A stretch of DNA of 64,000 nt from Ochromonas danica (GCA_015146655.1 VKHL01000033.1:124001-188000); one strand, 5' to 3'. Shown: positions 1 through 11,058, numbered from the stretch's first letter. Program-made: numbers and translations. The notes: a model not told the origin generated them from the letters alone.

Positions 1-53
1 TAACCGCAAATTAACACCAGAAGGAATCAGCATAGCATTATCATATGGCTTAC

Positions 54-929
54 CGTCTTCAGGTCATGGGCCACATTCGCGATCATGTGTCTCATTTCCT
101 GTGCATTCGCTTCATCCGCTGCTTTCTCTCGTACGCGAAGGGTTTCTTGAAGCTTTAGATGAGAGAAGAACAGGAAATAGTTCTCTTTCTTTGACTCGAT
201 CAGAACAAACAAACTAAACACAGCGTAGGTTATCAAACCCAAGATGGACTCCATCGCGTTGCTGTAAACGATGCTGAATATCAATGTAGCCATTCCGATC
301 ACCCACAAGAGCATTGTGAATGAGAACCCCGACCCTCTTACACCAACACAGTAAATCAATGGACAAAACATCACCAAGATGGACATCTCGAAGGGGATGG
401 CATTGGCAGTGGCTAGCGGATTGCAATTCCAGTTTTTATACAGTTTGTCACTATTACATTCACCATTGACCGTCTTGCTAATCATATAATAACAGCACAA
501 GCACTCCAAGATCATTGAAGCCACCATAAGTATTCTGCGTATATGTCTCCTGCAGGAGTCAGAGAGGCTTTTGGCTTGGCCGTTGCTGTTCACCTGACGC
601 TGCAAGCGATAGTAGAAGAACCATAAAAATACATTTGTGACAACAACAATCACACCCGACACTATGTGGCTAACATGGTTGGTGCTATAAGCCAACGACA
701 TGCCCAGCACAGCCATAAAGGCAATGCTGATCAAGCTCAAAGCAGTGATTAACAACAACAAAGAAGACATGGTCTGACTACTGCTACTGAAATATTCATA
801 GGAATGCATCAGTCTCTTGTCTCTTAACCGGAGGAAATAATCCACATTTTCACTGACTTGGTTATCTATTTCTGTGGAAGAGGCAAAGTCCACCAGGTCG
901 GTGACTGAAGCAGAACTTGGGAGAATCAT
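54..929 (-). CDS. Hybrid histidine kinase, 5' exon only (HK1)
   Basis: Partial gene: 292 codons of the first exon, ending at a GT donor (base 53), with the rest beyond the window edge. The protein has about six hydrophobic segments (residues ~55-245), a short linker, then the start of a HisKA domain with the H-box NVAHDLKT (His ~288), the autophosphorylated histidine of two-component sensors. It is a paralogue of the kinases at 49.4 and 53.3 kb: the intron falls after the same DLKT triplet and a loop carries the same Cys...W-[ND]-C pair. The ATG at 929 is the first in frame; the frame is open a little further upstream without an ATG, so an upstream exon is possible. Unlike the other two kinases, codons around the H-box are not identical to the paralogues. 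An integral-membrane sensor is expected; the ligand is unknown. Confidence 0.8.
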
Positions 930-953
930 TGAAAGAAAAAATGCTAAGCACAA

Positions 954-2713
954 ATTCTATCCTCCTGCCCACAATACAATATTAATTCAGATAGAACTGT
1001 ACTATTTTATTCTTTCTGTTCTTTTTTTCTTGGTTGTAATTCCTTTTTGCTTTGATGTGTTGGCAGGCACCACTTCCTTTTCGCTGGTGGTATAAAATTC
1101 CGCTGGTGGGTTGTGGAATGAGTTTACCAGCAGATTAATGTGAGTTATAAACCAGTAATATCAGGTTTTCGATTAAGTTTACCTGAGAACGTTTTTCCGT
1201 TTCAAGTTCCCCGTTTGGTTTCAAACCCAACGGGATCGACCGATTGTCAATGAGCTAATAGCCAGGCCATCCCCAAAGAATGGCAACCTTCGTATAAGAA
1301 GATAAGTCTAGCGCTTATTCTGTTCACGGTATGAATGATTATGCTCTAATATTAGCAACCGGAAGATTAAACAGTTTGCACTTGCAGAATATAGCTCATC
1401 GTTGACAGCAGTGCATTCGAGGGACAGCATGTATACATAAATAGAGTTGAGTCGAGTCGAGTCGAGTTGAGTTGAGTTGAGTGGATCCTCGTGAGTATAA
1501 ATGGCCTTTGCAATTATTCTCAGCGTCTTGCATTCATCCATGGGCTTGATTCCACTCCCTCATTGGCGCGATGCTCTGAACTATTCTTTCCTGAACGATC
1601 CTGTTGGATTCAATCTGATGTGCTATCAGTGCGTGGAATAAAACAATGGTTACCTTAACCGTTATTCCAATGTTACAGTGTTTCGATGGGAAAGGTGCAA
1701 AGGTCGCAGGATTGTTGCCGTAGGATAGTGGAATGGTGCTCCATGTTCGAATGTCGGTGCCGGAAAGCAGAAGATTACCAGCATTTCTGTTCTTGTAATC
1801 CGTCCCCTACAATTAAACTGCGAAATACTTCAAGACACGTACCGTGCTTAAACCCTGTATTGTTGTTATATTCTTTATTGTTTAATACTCCACACGCAAG
1901 CACGATGCGCAGGGATTTTGCGGGTGCTCCATGGAGGACTAGTTCACACAAGCATCGATCTGAACAAATAACTTCACTGCAAGTAGTGCCAGCTCTGGCA
2001 AGACTTAGCTTTTCTTTATGGGTATCAATGACAGTTCAACCACGACCTCGACAACCTTGACATAGACGGGCATTTTTCAGCAAAAGAGACAATAATTGGA
2101 CCAATGCAGAAGACTACTGATAGTAATTATCTGGTGAGCTGGTGGGTGGGAGCATGTGGTGCTCTTAGCATCTAAGGACGCCTCAACAACTTAGTGGATT
2201 AGACTAGGAGATGTTGGAAAGCTCTTTAATTGTGCATGTTCTGAGAACGACATGTTCATAATGAGTGATAATCCTTTATTTATGACTTATTAGAAATCTA
2301 TCAACATGAAAGTACTTTTTTATCTTGCACCAACCTATCGTTAACAGCATAAAGTATTCCTTTCTAAGGCATTGTGCCAAAAATGCATTACAAGTTAAAA
2401 AGTAAGGTATTTGCTCAATAAACAAAATGAGGACAAAGTAAAGGTTGATCATGGGGTGCTTTGCTGAATTTTCATGATGCATCATTTGTGGTTCAAGTGC
2501 AAGTTGAAAGGCAAACCACCCCTTGCCAACAAGCGCGACTCTCTCCCGCCTCTACACCAACTACGCCACCTCCGAGGCAATTTGCAGTTCGTCTCATTTT
2601 CCATTTCGGCAACATCAATCACACCATCCATCATCCTTTATCGACCTGGACCTCCTCCATCACTACAGAACAAATCTCCTTTTCCTTTTTGGCCTTAACT
2701 GTTATTATAGAAG
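954..2713. other. Intergenic stretch without a supported gene
   Basis: No reading frame here looks like a protein; the longest open frame (1686-2060, plus) has no recognisable features. It contains an imperfect GAGTC/GAGTT pentamer run at about 1445-1483. The last ~250 bases before the SDR gene are its probable 5' leader and promoter. Confidence 0.5.
1445..1483. repeat. Imperfect GAGTY pentanucleotide microsatellite
   Basis: About eight units of GAGTC or GAGTT in a row, with the C-form and T-form units grouped together. A simple-sequence repeat with no visible coding role. Confidence 0.75.
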
Positions 2714-3481
2714 ATGAGTCGTAAGATCGCCAATGCTGTCGTTGTGATTACTGGCGCTGGTTCAGGATTAGGAAGAGCTACTGCGCTTCGTCTGGCATCT
2801 CTTGGAGCAAAAGTATCTCTTCTTGATGTGAAAGGTTTGGAAGAAACTCAGCAACAGATTGAGAAGATGAGCAAGTATTTTAGCGCCAATGTTCATATTG
2901 CCAATACTGATGTCTCAAGTGAAAGACAAGTTCAAGATGCTCTTCAAAGTGCTTTAAAAGCCTTTGGTAAAATTAATACTGTTGTAAATTGTGCTGGTAT
3001 TTTTGGTGCACAGAATGTTGTTTCTGAGCAAGGTGATTATATGAGTCATTTAAGAAAGATCTTGGAAGTCAATACATTTGGCACTTTTAACGTAACTCGT
3101 CAATGTGTGGATGTGATGATGAAGAATAATGTTGATCAAGATAAAGAACGTGGTGTAATTATCAATTGTGCTAGTATTGCTGCTTTTGACGGCCAAGCTG
3201 GATATAGTGCATATTCTGCTAGTAAAGGAGCTGTTGTTAGTGCGACTTTGCCTCTTGCCAGAGAACTCATTCCTCATGCCATTCGTGTTAATGCAATTGC
3301 TCCTGGAGGCTTTAGAACTGGTATGTCTGATGAAGTCGAAGATGCTGCTTTCGAAAATATTCAACAATTTCCAAAACGCTTAGGCAATCCGGATGAATAT
3401 GCTCAATTAGTACAACAGATCATTGAGAACCCAATGATGAATGGTACCGTTGTGCGTATCGATGCTGCCATGCGTTGGTAA
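2714..3481 (+). CDS. SDR family, 3-hydroxyacyl-CoA dehydrogenase type-2 (HSD17B10-like)
   Basis: Intronless, 255 residues, the usual length for HSD17B10/SCHAD-type enzymes. Visible motifs: the NAD-binding TGAGSGLGRA near residues 14-23, an NCAG strand motif, a catalytic Ser in NCASIAAFDGQ, and the YxxxK pair (Tyr167, Lys171, in YSAYSASKG). The stretch INCASIAAFDGQAGYSAYSA and the ending NGTVVRIDAAMRW match the HSD17B10 pattern closely. Family members oxidise 3-hydroxyacyl-CoAs (isoleucine and branched fatty-acid degradation) with NAD+ and in animals are mitochondrial and part of RNase P. No clear mitochondrial presequence precedes the first ATG, so the cellular location is open. The start is the only ATG that gives the canonical SDR N-terminus. 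Confidence 0.9.
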   Translation: MSRKIANAVVVITGAGSGLGRATALRLASLGAKVSLLDVKGLEETQQQIEKMSKYFSANVHIANTDVSSERQVQDALQSALKAFGKINTVVNCAGIFGAQNVVSEQGDYMSHLRKILEVNTFGTFNVTRQCVDVMMKNNVDQDKERGVIINCASIAAFDGQAGYSAYSASKGAVVSATLPLARELIPHAIRVNAIAPGGFRTGMSDEVEDAAFENIQQFPKRLGNPDEYAQLVQQIIENPMMNGTVVRIDAAMRW

Positions 3482-3749
3482 AATATATCCGAGAGAAAAT
3501 AAGAATAGATGATAGATTGTAAAGCTTAATAATAATATTACGCTTTCTGATAATAGAGCGAAGTATTAAATTGTTGGATATTGACAGTTAAACTATCAAG
3601 ACCATACAATCGAATTTACAACATACATTACTGTAAGTCTATTGCGGTGGTTATATGCATCCTAAAAATATTCTATCACCATGGTTACTAACGACGGGTA
3701 ACAATGAGTACAATCATAGATAATATCAGATCATTTAGATTGATCGAGA

Positions 3750-4351
3750 TTAAGTGGCTTTAGCAGCTTCAGCTTCCAAATCCTTCAAACTCTTGAAGAA
3801 CTGCATCACATTCTTGCTCTTGTAAACCAACTAGCGTAGCATACAAACAATGATTAGTAACAAATACTAACTCACATACATAGAAGAACAAAAGATCGTC
3901 ACTTACAGTGAAGAAGCAGATGGTGATCATGCAAGGAATCTCGTCAATAGGAGGGACGGAGAGACGATAGTCCAAGCAGAAGCACTGGGTGGCAGACTAA
4001 AAGCAGACATTAAAAACAAACAAATATTAACAGTCAGAAGATTTCAAATCCAAACCCAAATCCAAATCATATTCTACTCACCGAGCAAATGTTCTTGATT
4101 TCACCCAAATAAGCATTACCACGAGAGCACAAGAACCAAATATCCTTGTCATCAGGATCCTCAGGGTTAGGGAACTTGCAAGCCTTAGAGACGGAGTGGT
4201 AACAGAGACAATTGCAGTTGCCAGCACATCCAAAGCATTGAGGCCAGGAAGTATAGCAAGCAGAGAAGCAACAAACGCATCCACAGAATGGAATAGCATC
4301 TTCACCATCAGCACCATTGTGCTTATTAACCAGGTTCGCGGTGTCAGCCAT
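3750..4351 (-). CDS. Small cysteine-rich protein, copy 1 (three exons)
   Basis: Exons 4082-4351, 3907-3996 and 3750-3830 (minus strand) encode 146 residues; introns of 85 and 76 bases have GT-AG ends and sit in phase 0. The protein is unusually rich in cysteine (CGCVCCFSACYTSW, CFGCAGNCNCLCYH, CFCLDY, then a PPIDEIPCM stretch) and ends in a charged helix. I do not recognise a named family. The hydrophobic Cys clusters suggest metal binding, palmitoylation or membrane association, which is inference. An inverted second copy lies at 11887-12487 with the same exon structure; apart from the first ~13 codons the two proteins look identical. No signal peptide is seen. Confidence 0.8.
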
Positions 4352-4809
4352 TTTCCTTTAGATACACTTATTAATCAAGGCGCAAAACAGCGTTGACGGT
4401 TGAAAGATCCATCGTCCCGCTTCCGGGAGAACGTTGTTTTGGTGGAAGGGGATGTGACAACTTAACAAGGATAAGTGTGTTTTGTTGGCATGAAAAAGAA
4501 ATTGATGGCTTTTTGCTTGGATATCAAAAGTTGATAAATACAGTTGATAACAAAGTAGACCATTAGTCTACTTAATCACATCACTCAATCAATATAAATC
4601 TGTCTTTTGGATAGAAAAACCAACCACTCTTCTCGGCCAGCCAACTATTCCACACAAAGAAAAAATCCTGTAGATACTGAGACGATTGGGCATACGAGAA
4701 AATAAGTTGTTTATCCAATTTTACTTCCTTCAGATTTCAATCCAAAATAAATAAAGTATATTCATTACCTCACAAGAAGAAGTTAAAGAAGGAGAATTAG
4801 AACAAGAAA
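4352..4809. other. Divergent intergenic region (cysteine-rich gene / membrane-PH gene)
   Basis: 458 bases between two divergently transcribed genes, presumably holding both promoters. It is AT-rich toward the plus-strand gene, and no element beyond generic A/T tracts could be identified. Confidence 0.4.
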
Positions 4810-6126
4810 ATGAATCAAGCCAATCAAAAAGCTGTTATTCAAGAAGCCAATATGAATCTGGTAGGGATTCGTAGTATAGAATTAGATTATTTCTCTACTT
4901 TCTATTCTAATTTTGGTACTCAAGCTGCTTTAATGATTGGTTTTATTGTTGGTTCTTTATCCCAAGTCCCTGGTATTGATAATCCATCTGGTTCACCTTA
5001 TATCTTTATTGTCTTATATTGGATTACCTCTGCTACTACTTTAGCTTCGGCTATACATTCTTTAGTCTGTTCTGTCTTTGTACAAGTCTTTGGACAAGGT
5101 TTAGGATTACGTGGTCCATTAGGATCAATGATTGTTGCTGTAGAAGGAATGGTTATTGAACAACGACAAATTCTATGGTCATTTGTTATTACGGTTCTCT
5201 CATTTGGATTACAATGTATTGGTATGTATTGGATTATGATGGATCAAACCAATGCAATTATCTGTACAGTAATTACCTTTATTGCCATGTTTTATTGGTA
5301 TCATTATTCGTTACGACTTTACAATCGATTTAGTTGGAATAGCTTGAAAATTGATTGGAAAGAAGAAGAAAATCCAGAAGAAGAATTAGAAGATCTTGAT
5401 CCTTCTGTCATTAATGCTTTGCATCGTGAGAAAGGGAAAAGTGGTGAGAGTAGTCCAGAGAAGACCAAGAAGAAGAAGAAGCTCAAGGGTGATGTTTCAG
5501 GAGGAAATGATGATAAAGCTCCGTCAAATAAGTCACTTCGATTTGACGCTCTTGAACGTGACCAATCAGGTGAAATTGATCTATCTACTATTATAGGTGA
5601 TGATGAAGAAGGACAACAGAATGATGATAGTAAAAGTAATGGAGGTGATGGAAGTCGTAAGAAAGCACTTTCTGTTCAATTCTCTCCTCAAGAAATTGAG
5701 AAAAATGTAACGTTAGGTGGTTATCTTACATTAAAAGTATCTAATGTTCTCTTTGGTGATCCATGGAAACGTCGATATTTCGTGCTACGTGGAACTAGCA
5801 TCTATTATTACAAGGACAAGCGATCTTTCCAATTGGAACCAAACAAGCCCTTGAATAAACGTCCAATTGATATGGAAGGATATTCTTTACTTGGTGATCC
5901 CTCTTCTCCTCCTTATCAACTCTCTCTTATTCCAATTGATGAAGAAGACATACGAAAGTCATGGAAGTTCCGTACGGATACCTTGGCAGAATATAATCAA
6001 TGGGTTGATCTCTTTGGTGCTGCACTTCGCCAGACTGATAGTGGTCGCAAATTAGGCAATCAAGTGGTTGTTCAACAAAGTCATGTACGAGTTGGAGGAG
6101 CAGAAGTTGACAATGAGGATCTTTGA
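4810..6126 (+). CDS. Four-TM membrane protein with C-terminal PH domain (paralogue 1)
   Basis: 438 residues, no intron. About four hydrophobic segments lie between residues 35 and 170, including a conserved motif around GLGLRGPLGSMIVAVEGM. A charged low-complexity linker (residues ~195-300, rich in E, K, D, S) follows, then a PH domain (~303-408: GGYLTLKV, WKRRYFVL, YYYKDKRSF, WKFRTDTLAEYNQWVDLF). PH domains bind phosphoinositides or proteins, so a membrane channel-like or scaffold role at a phosphoinositide-marked membrane is plausible. The TM core faintly recalls the GxGLALRGP motif of protist Orai-like proteins, but that is a weak memory match. Two closer paralogues follow on the opposite strand, the nearer one tail to tail. 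Confidence 0.85.
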   Translation: MNQANQKAVIQEANMNLVGIRSIELDYFSTFYSNFGTQAALMIGFIVGSLSQVPGIDNPSGSPYIFIVLYWITSATTLASAIHSLVCSVFVQVFGQGLGLRGPLGSMIVAVEGMVIEQRQILWSFVITVLSFGLQCIGMYWIMMDQTNAIICTVITFIAMFYWYHYSLRLYNRFSWNSLKIDWKEEENPEEELEDLDPSVINALHREKGKSGESSPEKTKKKKKLKGDVSGGNDDKAPSNKSLRFDALERDQSGEIDLSTIIGDDEEGQQNDDSKSNGGDGSRKKALSVQFSPQEIEKNVTLGGYLTLKVSNVLFGDPWKRRYFVLRGTSIYYYKDKRSFQLEPNKPLNKRPIDMEGYSLLGDPSSPPYQLSLIPIDEEDIRKSWKFRTDTLAEYNQWVDLFGAALRQTDSGRKLGNQVVVQQSHVRVGGAEVDNEDL

Positions 6127-6333
6127 GAGGATCTTCACAACCAATCCACCCTTCTCGTTCTAGAGCTTGTACTGTAAATAAGATAATGAAATGTGATAGA
6201 AGATGATGCTTTCATATCTAGTTATTATCTTACTTGGAGTGAAGGTTTTGTAGCACTTCTTTCTCCGTGGATTGCAAACACAAACACCAATATGTAACAT
6301 TGCATTGTGTGCACAACATGAGATATTCTCATA

Positions 6334-7743
6334 TTATTTGTCGTTTTCTATTTTCTTTGAGGAGGTAGCGCCCTGAGAACGATTGGCAGCTTCTATTGCT
6401 TTCGTGAAGATATCCTTCCATGAACGAAATTCTGCTAATGTATCAGTACGAAAAGACCAGATCTTTCGAATATCATCTTCACTTGTAGGAACAAGAGATA
6501 AGAGATAAGGTGGTTCCTCTGCTCCAACTTCCAACCCATATCCTTCCAAATCAATAGGCCTTTGATTTAAAGGTCGAGAAGGGTTTAACTCAAAGGAACG
6601 CTTGTCCTTATAATAATACACCAATGTTTTCTTGATAATGAAATACCTGCGCTCCCATGGGTCACCCCGAAGAAAGCCTGTGGCTGCTTTGGTTTTCATT
6701 GTTAAGTATCCGCCAGCCCGTAAGTCTGCTAAGTTGGCTTTAGTGGTTGTAGTATTGTTTTTATTGGAATCACTGATTTCCGTCATCAGGCTATCATTCA
6801 ATGCTGTTATCTCCATGTAGGGAGCGTCAGATATAACAGTTGCAGTGTCATAATAAGGATCAAATAATTCTTCTCCATGTTGCTGACTGCCAGCCGACGC
6901 TTTGTTGTTTTCATTCTTCGATTTTTGCTTTTTTGTTGTGGGAGATGGTGATGAAGAAGGATTCATCTCGGCGGAAGTTGATTTCCTACTCAATGTTGAT
7001 TTCTTCTTATACCATATCTTTAATAAGTTGGTCAACACAGAGCGCTTCTTTAACTCTGAATCACGGCCATTTAATAATCCACGATGTAAAGAAATGCGAT
7101 AAGCTTGATCGACACGATCTGCACCGTATTCATCATACAGCTCACCTACTGTAGGATTCAAGTCATTCAACTCCGTTACTTGATCAACCTCATCTTTCCA
7201 ATCTGTTCTTGTCTTATCCCACCAAAATCGATTGAAAATACGCGTGGCAACGCGATAAGTATAAATCATACCACCTAATAAGATCACAGTGGAAGCTATG
7301 GCATTAGCTTGATCCATCATGAGCCAACACATTCCTACTTGTTGTAAAACAAAAGTTATCATGGATCCAACAAACAAAATAACCGCATTTTGTTGTTCTT
7401 GGATCATGCCATCAATGGCTTTCACAACTGAACCAGGTGGACCACGAATAGCCAACCCTTCGCCATATACGTTGATATAGAAGGATCCAAGTAAAGCTAA
7501 GGTCGTAATGCCAACACAAGCACTTGCCATGGAGTTGTATAAGATGACAAAGAAGTAGGGGCATGGGACATCATCTAATTGGGGTGTTTGAGAGATACTA
7601 CCACAGAGAAATCCTGTTAAGACAATACATTGGTTACCAAAATGAGCAAAGAAATCAGTAAAGTAATTGATTTCAATATTGCGTATATTGAGTAAGTTGA
7701 TATTGGTTTCTTGGACAACTGCTTTTTGTTGAGCTTGAAACAT
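6334..7743 (-). CDS. Four-TM membrane protein with C-terminal PH domain (paralogue 2)
   Basis: 469 residues. The first ATG (7743, MFQAQQKAVV) matches the N-terminus of paralogue 3; the frame upstream is open but lacks an ATG. Same order of parts as paralogue 1: N-terminal helix, about four TM segments with the motif GEGLAIRGPPGSV, a long Ser/Lys/Asn-rich linker, and a PH domain (~342-450: GGYLTMKT, WERRYFII, YYYKDKRSFEL). With the gene at 8608-10074 it shares a ~430-base block over the TM core (7129-7560) in which I saw no difference and another nearly identical block over the PH end, while the first ~60 codons and the linker differ at many sites. The 3' end lies 207 bases from the convergent paralogue 1. 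Confidence 0.85.
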   Translation of the reverse strand: MFQAQQKAVVQETNINLLNIRNIEINYFTDFFAHFGNQCIVLTGFLCGSISQTPQLDDVPCPYFFVILYNSMASACVGITTLALLGSFYINVYGEGLAIRGPPGSVVKAIDGMIQEQQNAVILFVGSMITFVLQQVGMCWLMMDQANAIASTVILLGGMIYTYRVATRIFNRFWWDKTRTDWKDEVDQVTELNDLNPTVGELYDEYGADRVDQAYRISLHRGLLNGRDSELKKRSVLTNLLKIWYKKKSTLSRKSTSAEMNPSSSPSPTTKKQKSKNENNKASAGSQQHGEELFDPYYDTATVISDAPYMEITALNDSLMTEISDSNKNNTTTTKANLADLRAGGYLTMKTKAATGFLRGDPWERRYFIIKKTLVYYYKDKRSFELNPSRPLNQRPIDLEGYGLEVGAEEPPYLLSLVPTSEDDIRKIWSFRTDTLAEFRSWKDIFTKAIEAANRSQGATSSKKIENDK

Positions 7744-8607
7744 TTCGAATTTAAAAAGCAACGCAAAACTTTCTTTTGCTTTGTATTAGATGGATTGGTT
7801 TTTTTATCTTCTTAACAGTTCACTAGATTTTGTTTTCACTGAACTGAGAATGATCGCAAAGCAAACAGACTATTTAGGGAATTACATAAAGCAGCAAGGG
7901 GGTGGACCTAAAGACTAGGGGAGGCATTACGATGAATTATTGAATTGAAGGAAAGGGATTGAACCCTACCCACCCGTAAGGACAAAGGGTGCTCAGAATA
8001 CGCCTAAAACGGGCCCCAAAACAGTATCAACAACGATGAACGATGAAAGAAAGGCACCTGATTTGTTCGCTTCCCAACAGTATTTCCGGGAATTAGCGGC
8101 GGCGGTGCTTGTTTTCCGCATCAAAACCACCACACCAGCCCACAACCCTCTCTCACTCACTTGCACTGTTGTCGAAACTCGTAGTGCAATTTATCATAAA
8201 ACGCACGAGGCGCCTGCTGCTTCATACCAGCCACCAGTGATATTGCAATAAAACCTGCGTTAGAACTTTTTCCGCTTCAGGGAGGCAAGAGACTAGTTTG
8301 TAGACCATAGAAACACATTCGAACTCGTTGAGGCAAGTAATTGACGATGTTATAGAAAACTGCAAAATTTGGTCCAGTCTTGAGGCAGATACAGATGAGA
8401 GCTTTCGTCAACTACTCTTGTGGAAGATATGGTCCAACCAGGGATCCCTGAGACATGACTCCATCCACAAAAACAGGAGAAGGCAAACCAAGTGGCCCCC
8501 GGGGAGAAAAATCTTTAGCTACAGCACAATAGACCTTAATGCAACACAACCCAGCGCAGCCCAGCGAGCAAATTTTGATTTCATGCATCTATTTGCTACA
8601 CTTCTCT
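7744..8607. other. Intergenic spacer between membrane/PH paralogues
   Basis: 864 bases between the start of paralogue 2 and the end of paralogue 3. No coding signal was found. It probably holds the paralogue 2 promoter and the paralogue 3 terminator. It has no visible similarity to the region upstream of paralogue 3. Confidence 0.4.
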
Positions 8608-10074
8608 TTATAAATCACGTCGTCGCGAAGACGAAGACGCACCAAAAGTAAATTGAGAACGATTGGCAGCTTCTATTGCTTTCGTGAAGATATCCTTCCA
8701 TGAACGAAATTCTGCTAATGTATCAGTACGAAAAGACCAGATCTTTCGAATATCATCTTCACTTGTAGGAACAAGAGATAAGAGATAAGGTGGTTCCTCT
8801 GCTCCAACTTCCAACCCATATCCTTCCAAATCAATAGGCCTTCGATTTAAAGGTCGAGAATGGTCCAATTCAAAGGAACGCTTGTCCTTATAATAATACA
8901 CCAATGTTTTCTTGATAATGAAATACCTGCGCTCCCATGGATCGCCACTAAGAAAGCCTGTGGCTGCTTTGGTTTTCATTGTTAAGTAACCGCCCGCCCG
9001 TAAGTCTGCTAAGTTGGCTTTAATGGTTTTAGTATTGTTTTTATTGGAATCACTGATTTCCGTCATCAGGCTATCATTCAACGCTGTGATCTGCATATAG
9101 GGAGCATCCGATATAACAGTTGCAGTGTCATAATAAGGATCAAATAATTGTTCTCCATGTTGCTGACTTTCGGTCGACGGTTTAACAAGATCATTTTTAA
9201 TCAAAGGTGACAAACTCTTTGAGTTTCGCTTTCTTGACTTCGGAAAGACTGAGAGCCTTTTTGTTGTTGGGGATGATGAAATTGATGAAGGATTCATCTC
9301 GGCGGAAGTTGATTTCGTACTCAATGGTGATTTCTTCTTATACCAAACATTCAATAAATTTGTCAACACAGACCTCTTCTTTAACTCTGAATCACGGCCA
9401 TTTAATAATCCACGATGTAATGAAATACGATAAGCTTGATCGACGCGGCTTGCACCATATTCATCATACAGCTCACCTACTGTAGGATTCAAGTCATTCA
9501 ACTCCGTTACTTGATCAACCTCATCTTTCCAATCTGTTCTTGTCTTATCCCACCAAAATCGATTGAAAATACGCGTGGCAACGCGATAAGTATAAATCAT
9601 ACCACCTAATAAGATCACAGTGGAAGCTATGGCATTAGCTTGATCCATCATGAGCCAACACATTCCTACTTGTTGTAAAACAAAAGTTATCATGGATCCA
9701 ACAAACAAAATAACCGCATTTTGTTGTTCTTGGATCATGCCATCAATGGCTTTCACAACTGAACCAGGTGGACCACGAATAGCCAACCCTTCGCCATATA
9801 CGTTGATATAGAAGGATCCAAGTAAAGCTAAGGTCGTAATGCCAACACAAGCACTTGCCATGGAGTTGTATAAGATGACAAAGAAGTAGGGACACTGCAC
9901 ATCATCAAATTGGGGTGTTTGAGAGATACTACCACAAATGAATCCAGTTAAGACAATGCACTGATTACCAAAATTTGCGAAAAACTCATTAAAATATGTG
10001 ATTTCAATATTGCGTATATTGATTAAGTTGATATTGGTTTCTTGGACAACTGCTTTTTGCTGGGCTTGAAACAT
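8608..10074 (-). CDS. Four-TM membrane protein with C-terminal PH domain (paralogue 3)
   Basis: 488 residues from the ATG at 10074. Architecture as in paralogue 2, but with about 20 extra residues in the linker (basic, around KSRKRNSKSLS) and a different C-terminal tail ending SSSSRRRDL. The block 9460-9891 appears identical in DNA to 7129-7560 of paralogue 2, and 8654-8839 to 6374-6559. Between these blocks and at the N-terminus the two genes differ by substitutions and indels. That pattern suggests gene conversion after an older duplication. PH domain ~360-465. Confidence 0.85.
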   Translation of the reverse strand: MFQAQQKAVVQETNINLINIRNIEITYFNEFFANFGNQCIVLTGFICGSISQTPQFDDVQCPYFFVILYNSMASACVGITTLALLGSFYINVYGEGLAIRGPPGSVVKAIDGMIQEQQNAVILFVGSMITFVLQQVGMCWLMMDQANAIASTVILLGGMIYTYRVATRIFNRFWWDKTRTDWKDEVDQVTELNDLNPTVGELYDEYGASRVDQAYRISLHRGLLNGRDSELKKRSVLTNLLNVWYKKKSPLSTKSTSAEMNPSSISSSPTTKRLSVFPKSRKRNSKSLSPLIKNDLVKPSTESQQHGEQLFDPYYDTATVISDAPYMQITALNDSLMTEISDSNKNNTKTIKANLADLRAGGYLTMKTKAATGFLSGDPWERRYFIIKKTLVYYYKDKRSFELDHSRPLNRRPIDLEGYGLEVGAEEPPYLLSLVPTSEDDIRKIWSFRTDTLAEFRSWKDIFTKAIEAANRSQFTFGASSSSRRRDL

Positions 10075-11058
10075 TGCGGATTAAAAAGAAAACGAAATCT
10101 TACTTTAGTCTTGTATTATCGCCAGGGTGGAAATCTTTCTTTGGCCTTGTGTTGGGGAAGTCTGGCCTTGTATTGTTGCCAGAGTTATTTTTGTTCACTA
10201 TCAGTGAATAGCCACTAAGTGATCAATCACTGAGTGATTGAATAGAATATAACCCATCCAATGCCATCCGATCCATTCCAATCGAATCAAACGCCCACTT
10301 TCATATAGGAATTTCATAACAGATTTTGATGAACAACACACAAACACGCAGCAGAAACAACATAATCTGTTGTCTGTGCTGTACATTCAAGAGTTGTCTT
10401 TCTCCATTTTCTTTAAACTCTTCCATATTGTTTGAATGTATCTGAAAAGCATAGTTAAACAGTGAAAAAATTACTGGATCATTCACATTTCTCACCTAAT
10501 AGATTAGAATTGTTGGACATGATGTCATCCTTGTCCGTTGTTTTGTTCATTTGAAAAACGCGTCCCGAGGGAGAAAAAGTCGTTTATCTATGTATGTGTC
10601 AGAGAGAATGAAACGTGCCGTTGCCCATCCCAAGAGCGATCAAGAAAGAGAAGCAATAAGATTAACCTGATAAAAATATAATCACTTGAAAGAGAGAGAG
10701 AAGCTATTAATTCTGAATAATTCATCTCTTGATCAATTAAAGCTTCTCTTCTATCAATTATTTCATTCAATAATAAAAGATAATAGAAATAAGATAAGTT
10801 GGATCATTTCTTTTTCTACAATAAGTGCTTTGTCGTCGCCGTCTTCATCAACGTAGTCTGCGATTAATCTGTGGAAGTGTTGATTGATCTTTATCAAAGG
10901 CTTGACTAGAGAGAGAGAGAAGCAAGTTTTGATAGTGATCTGATTCGTCAATTGACTTTCACCTCCACACTCTATTCTCAACATTCCGTTTTATTGATTG
11001 CATACCACCATTCAAGCTGCCAGCTGAGGTGGCTCCCGTGTCTACCACGGTAGTGGAA
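10075..11058. other. Intergenic region
   Basis: No supported gene. It includes short CACT/AGTG palindromic motifs near 10196-10245 and GAGA runs near 10690 and 10910. The last bases form the leader of the small spliced frame at 11059. Confidence 0.4.

Noticed and set aside
1686-2060. 124-codon plus-strand open frame
   Set aside because: Composition is not protein-like, with no domain, no signal peptide and no paralogue in the window.
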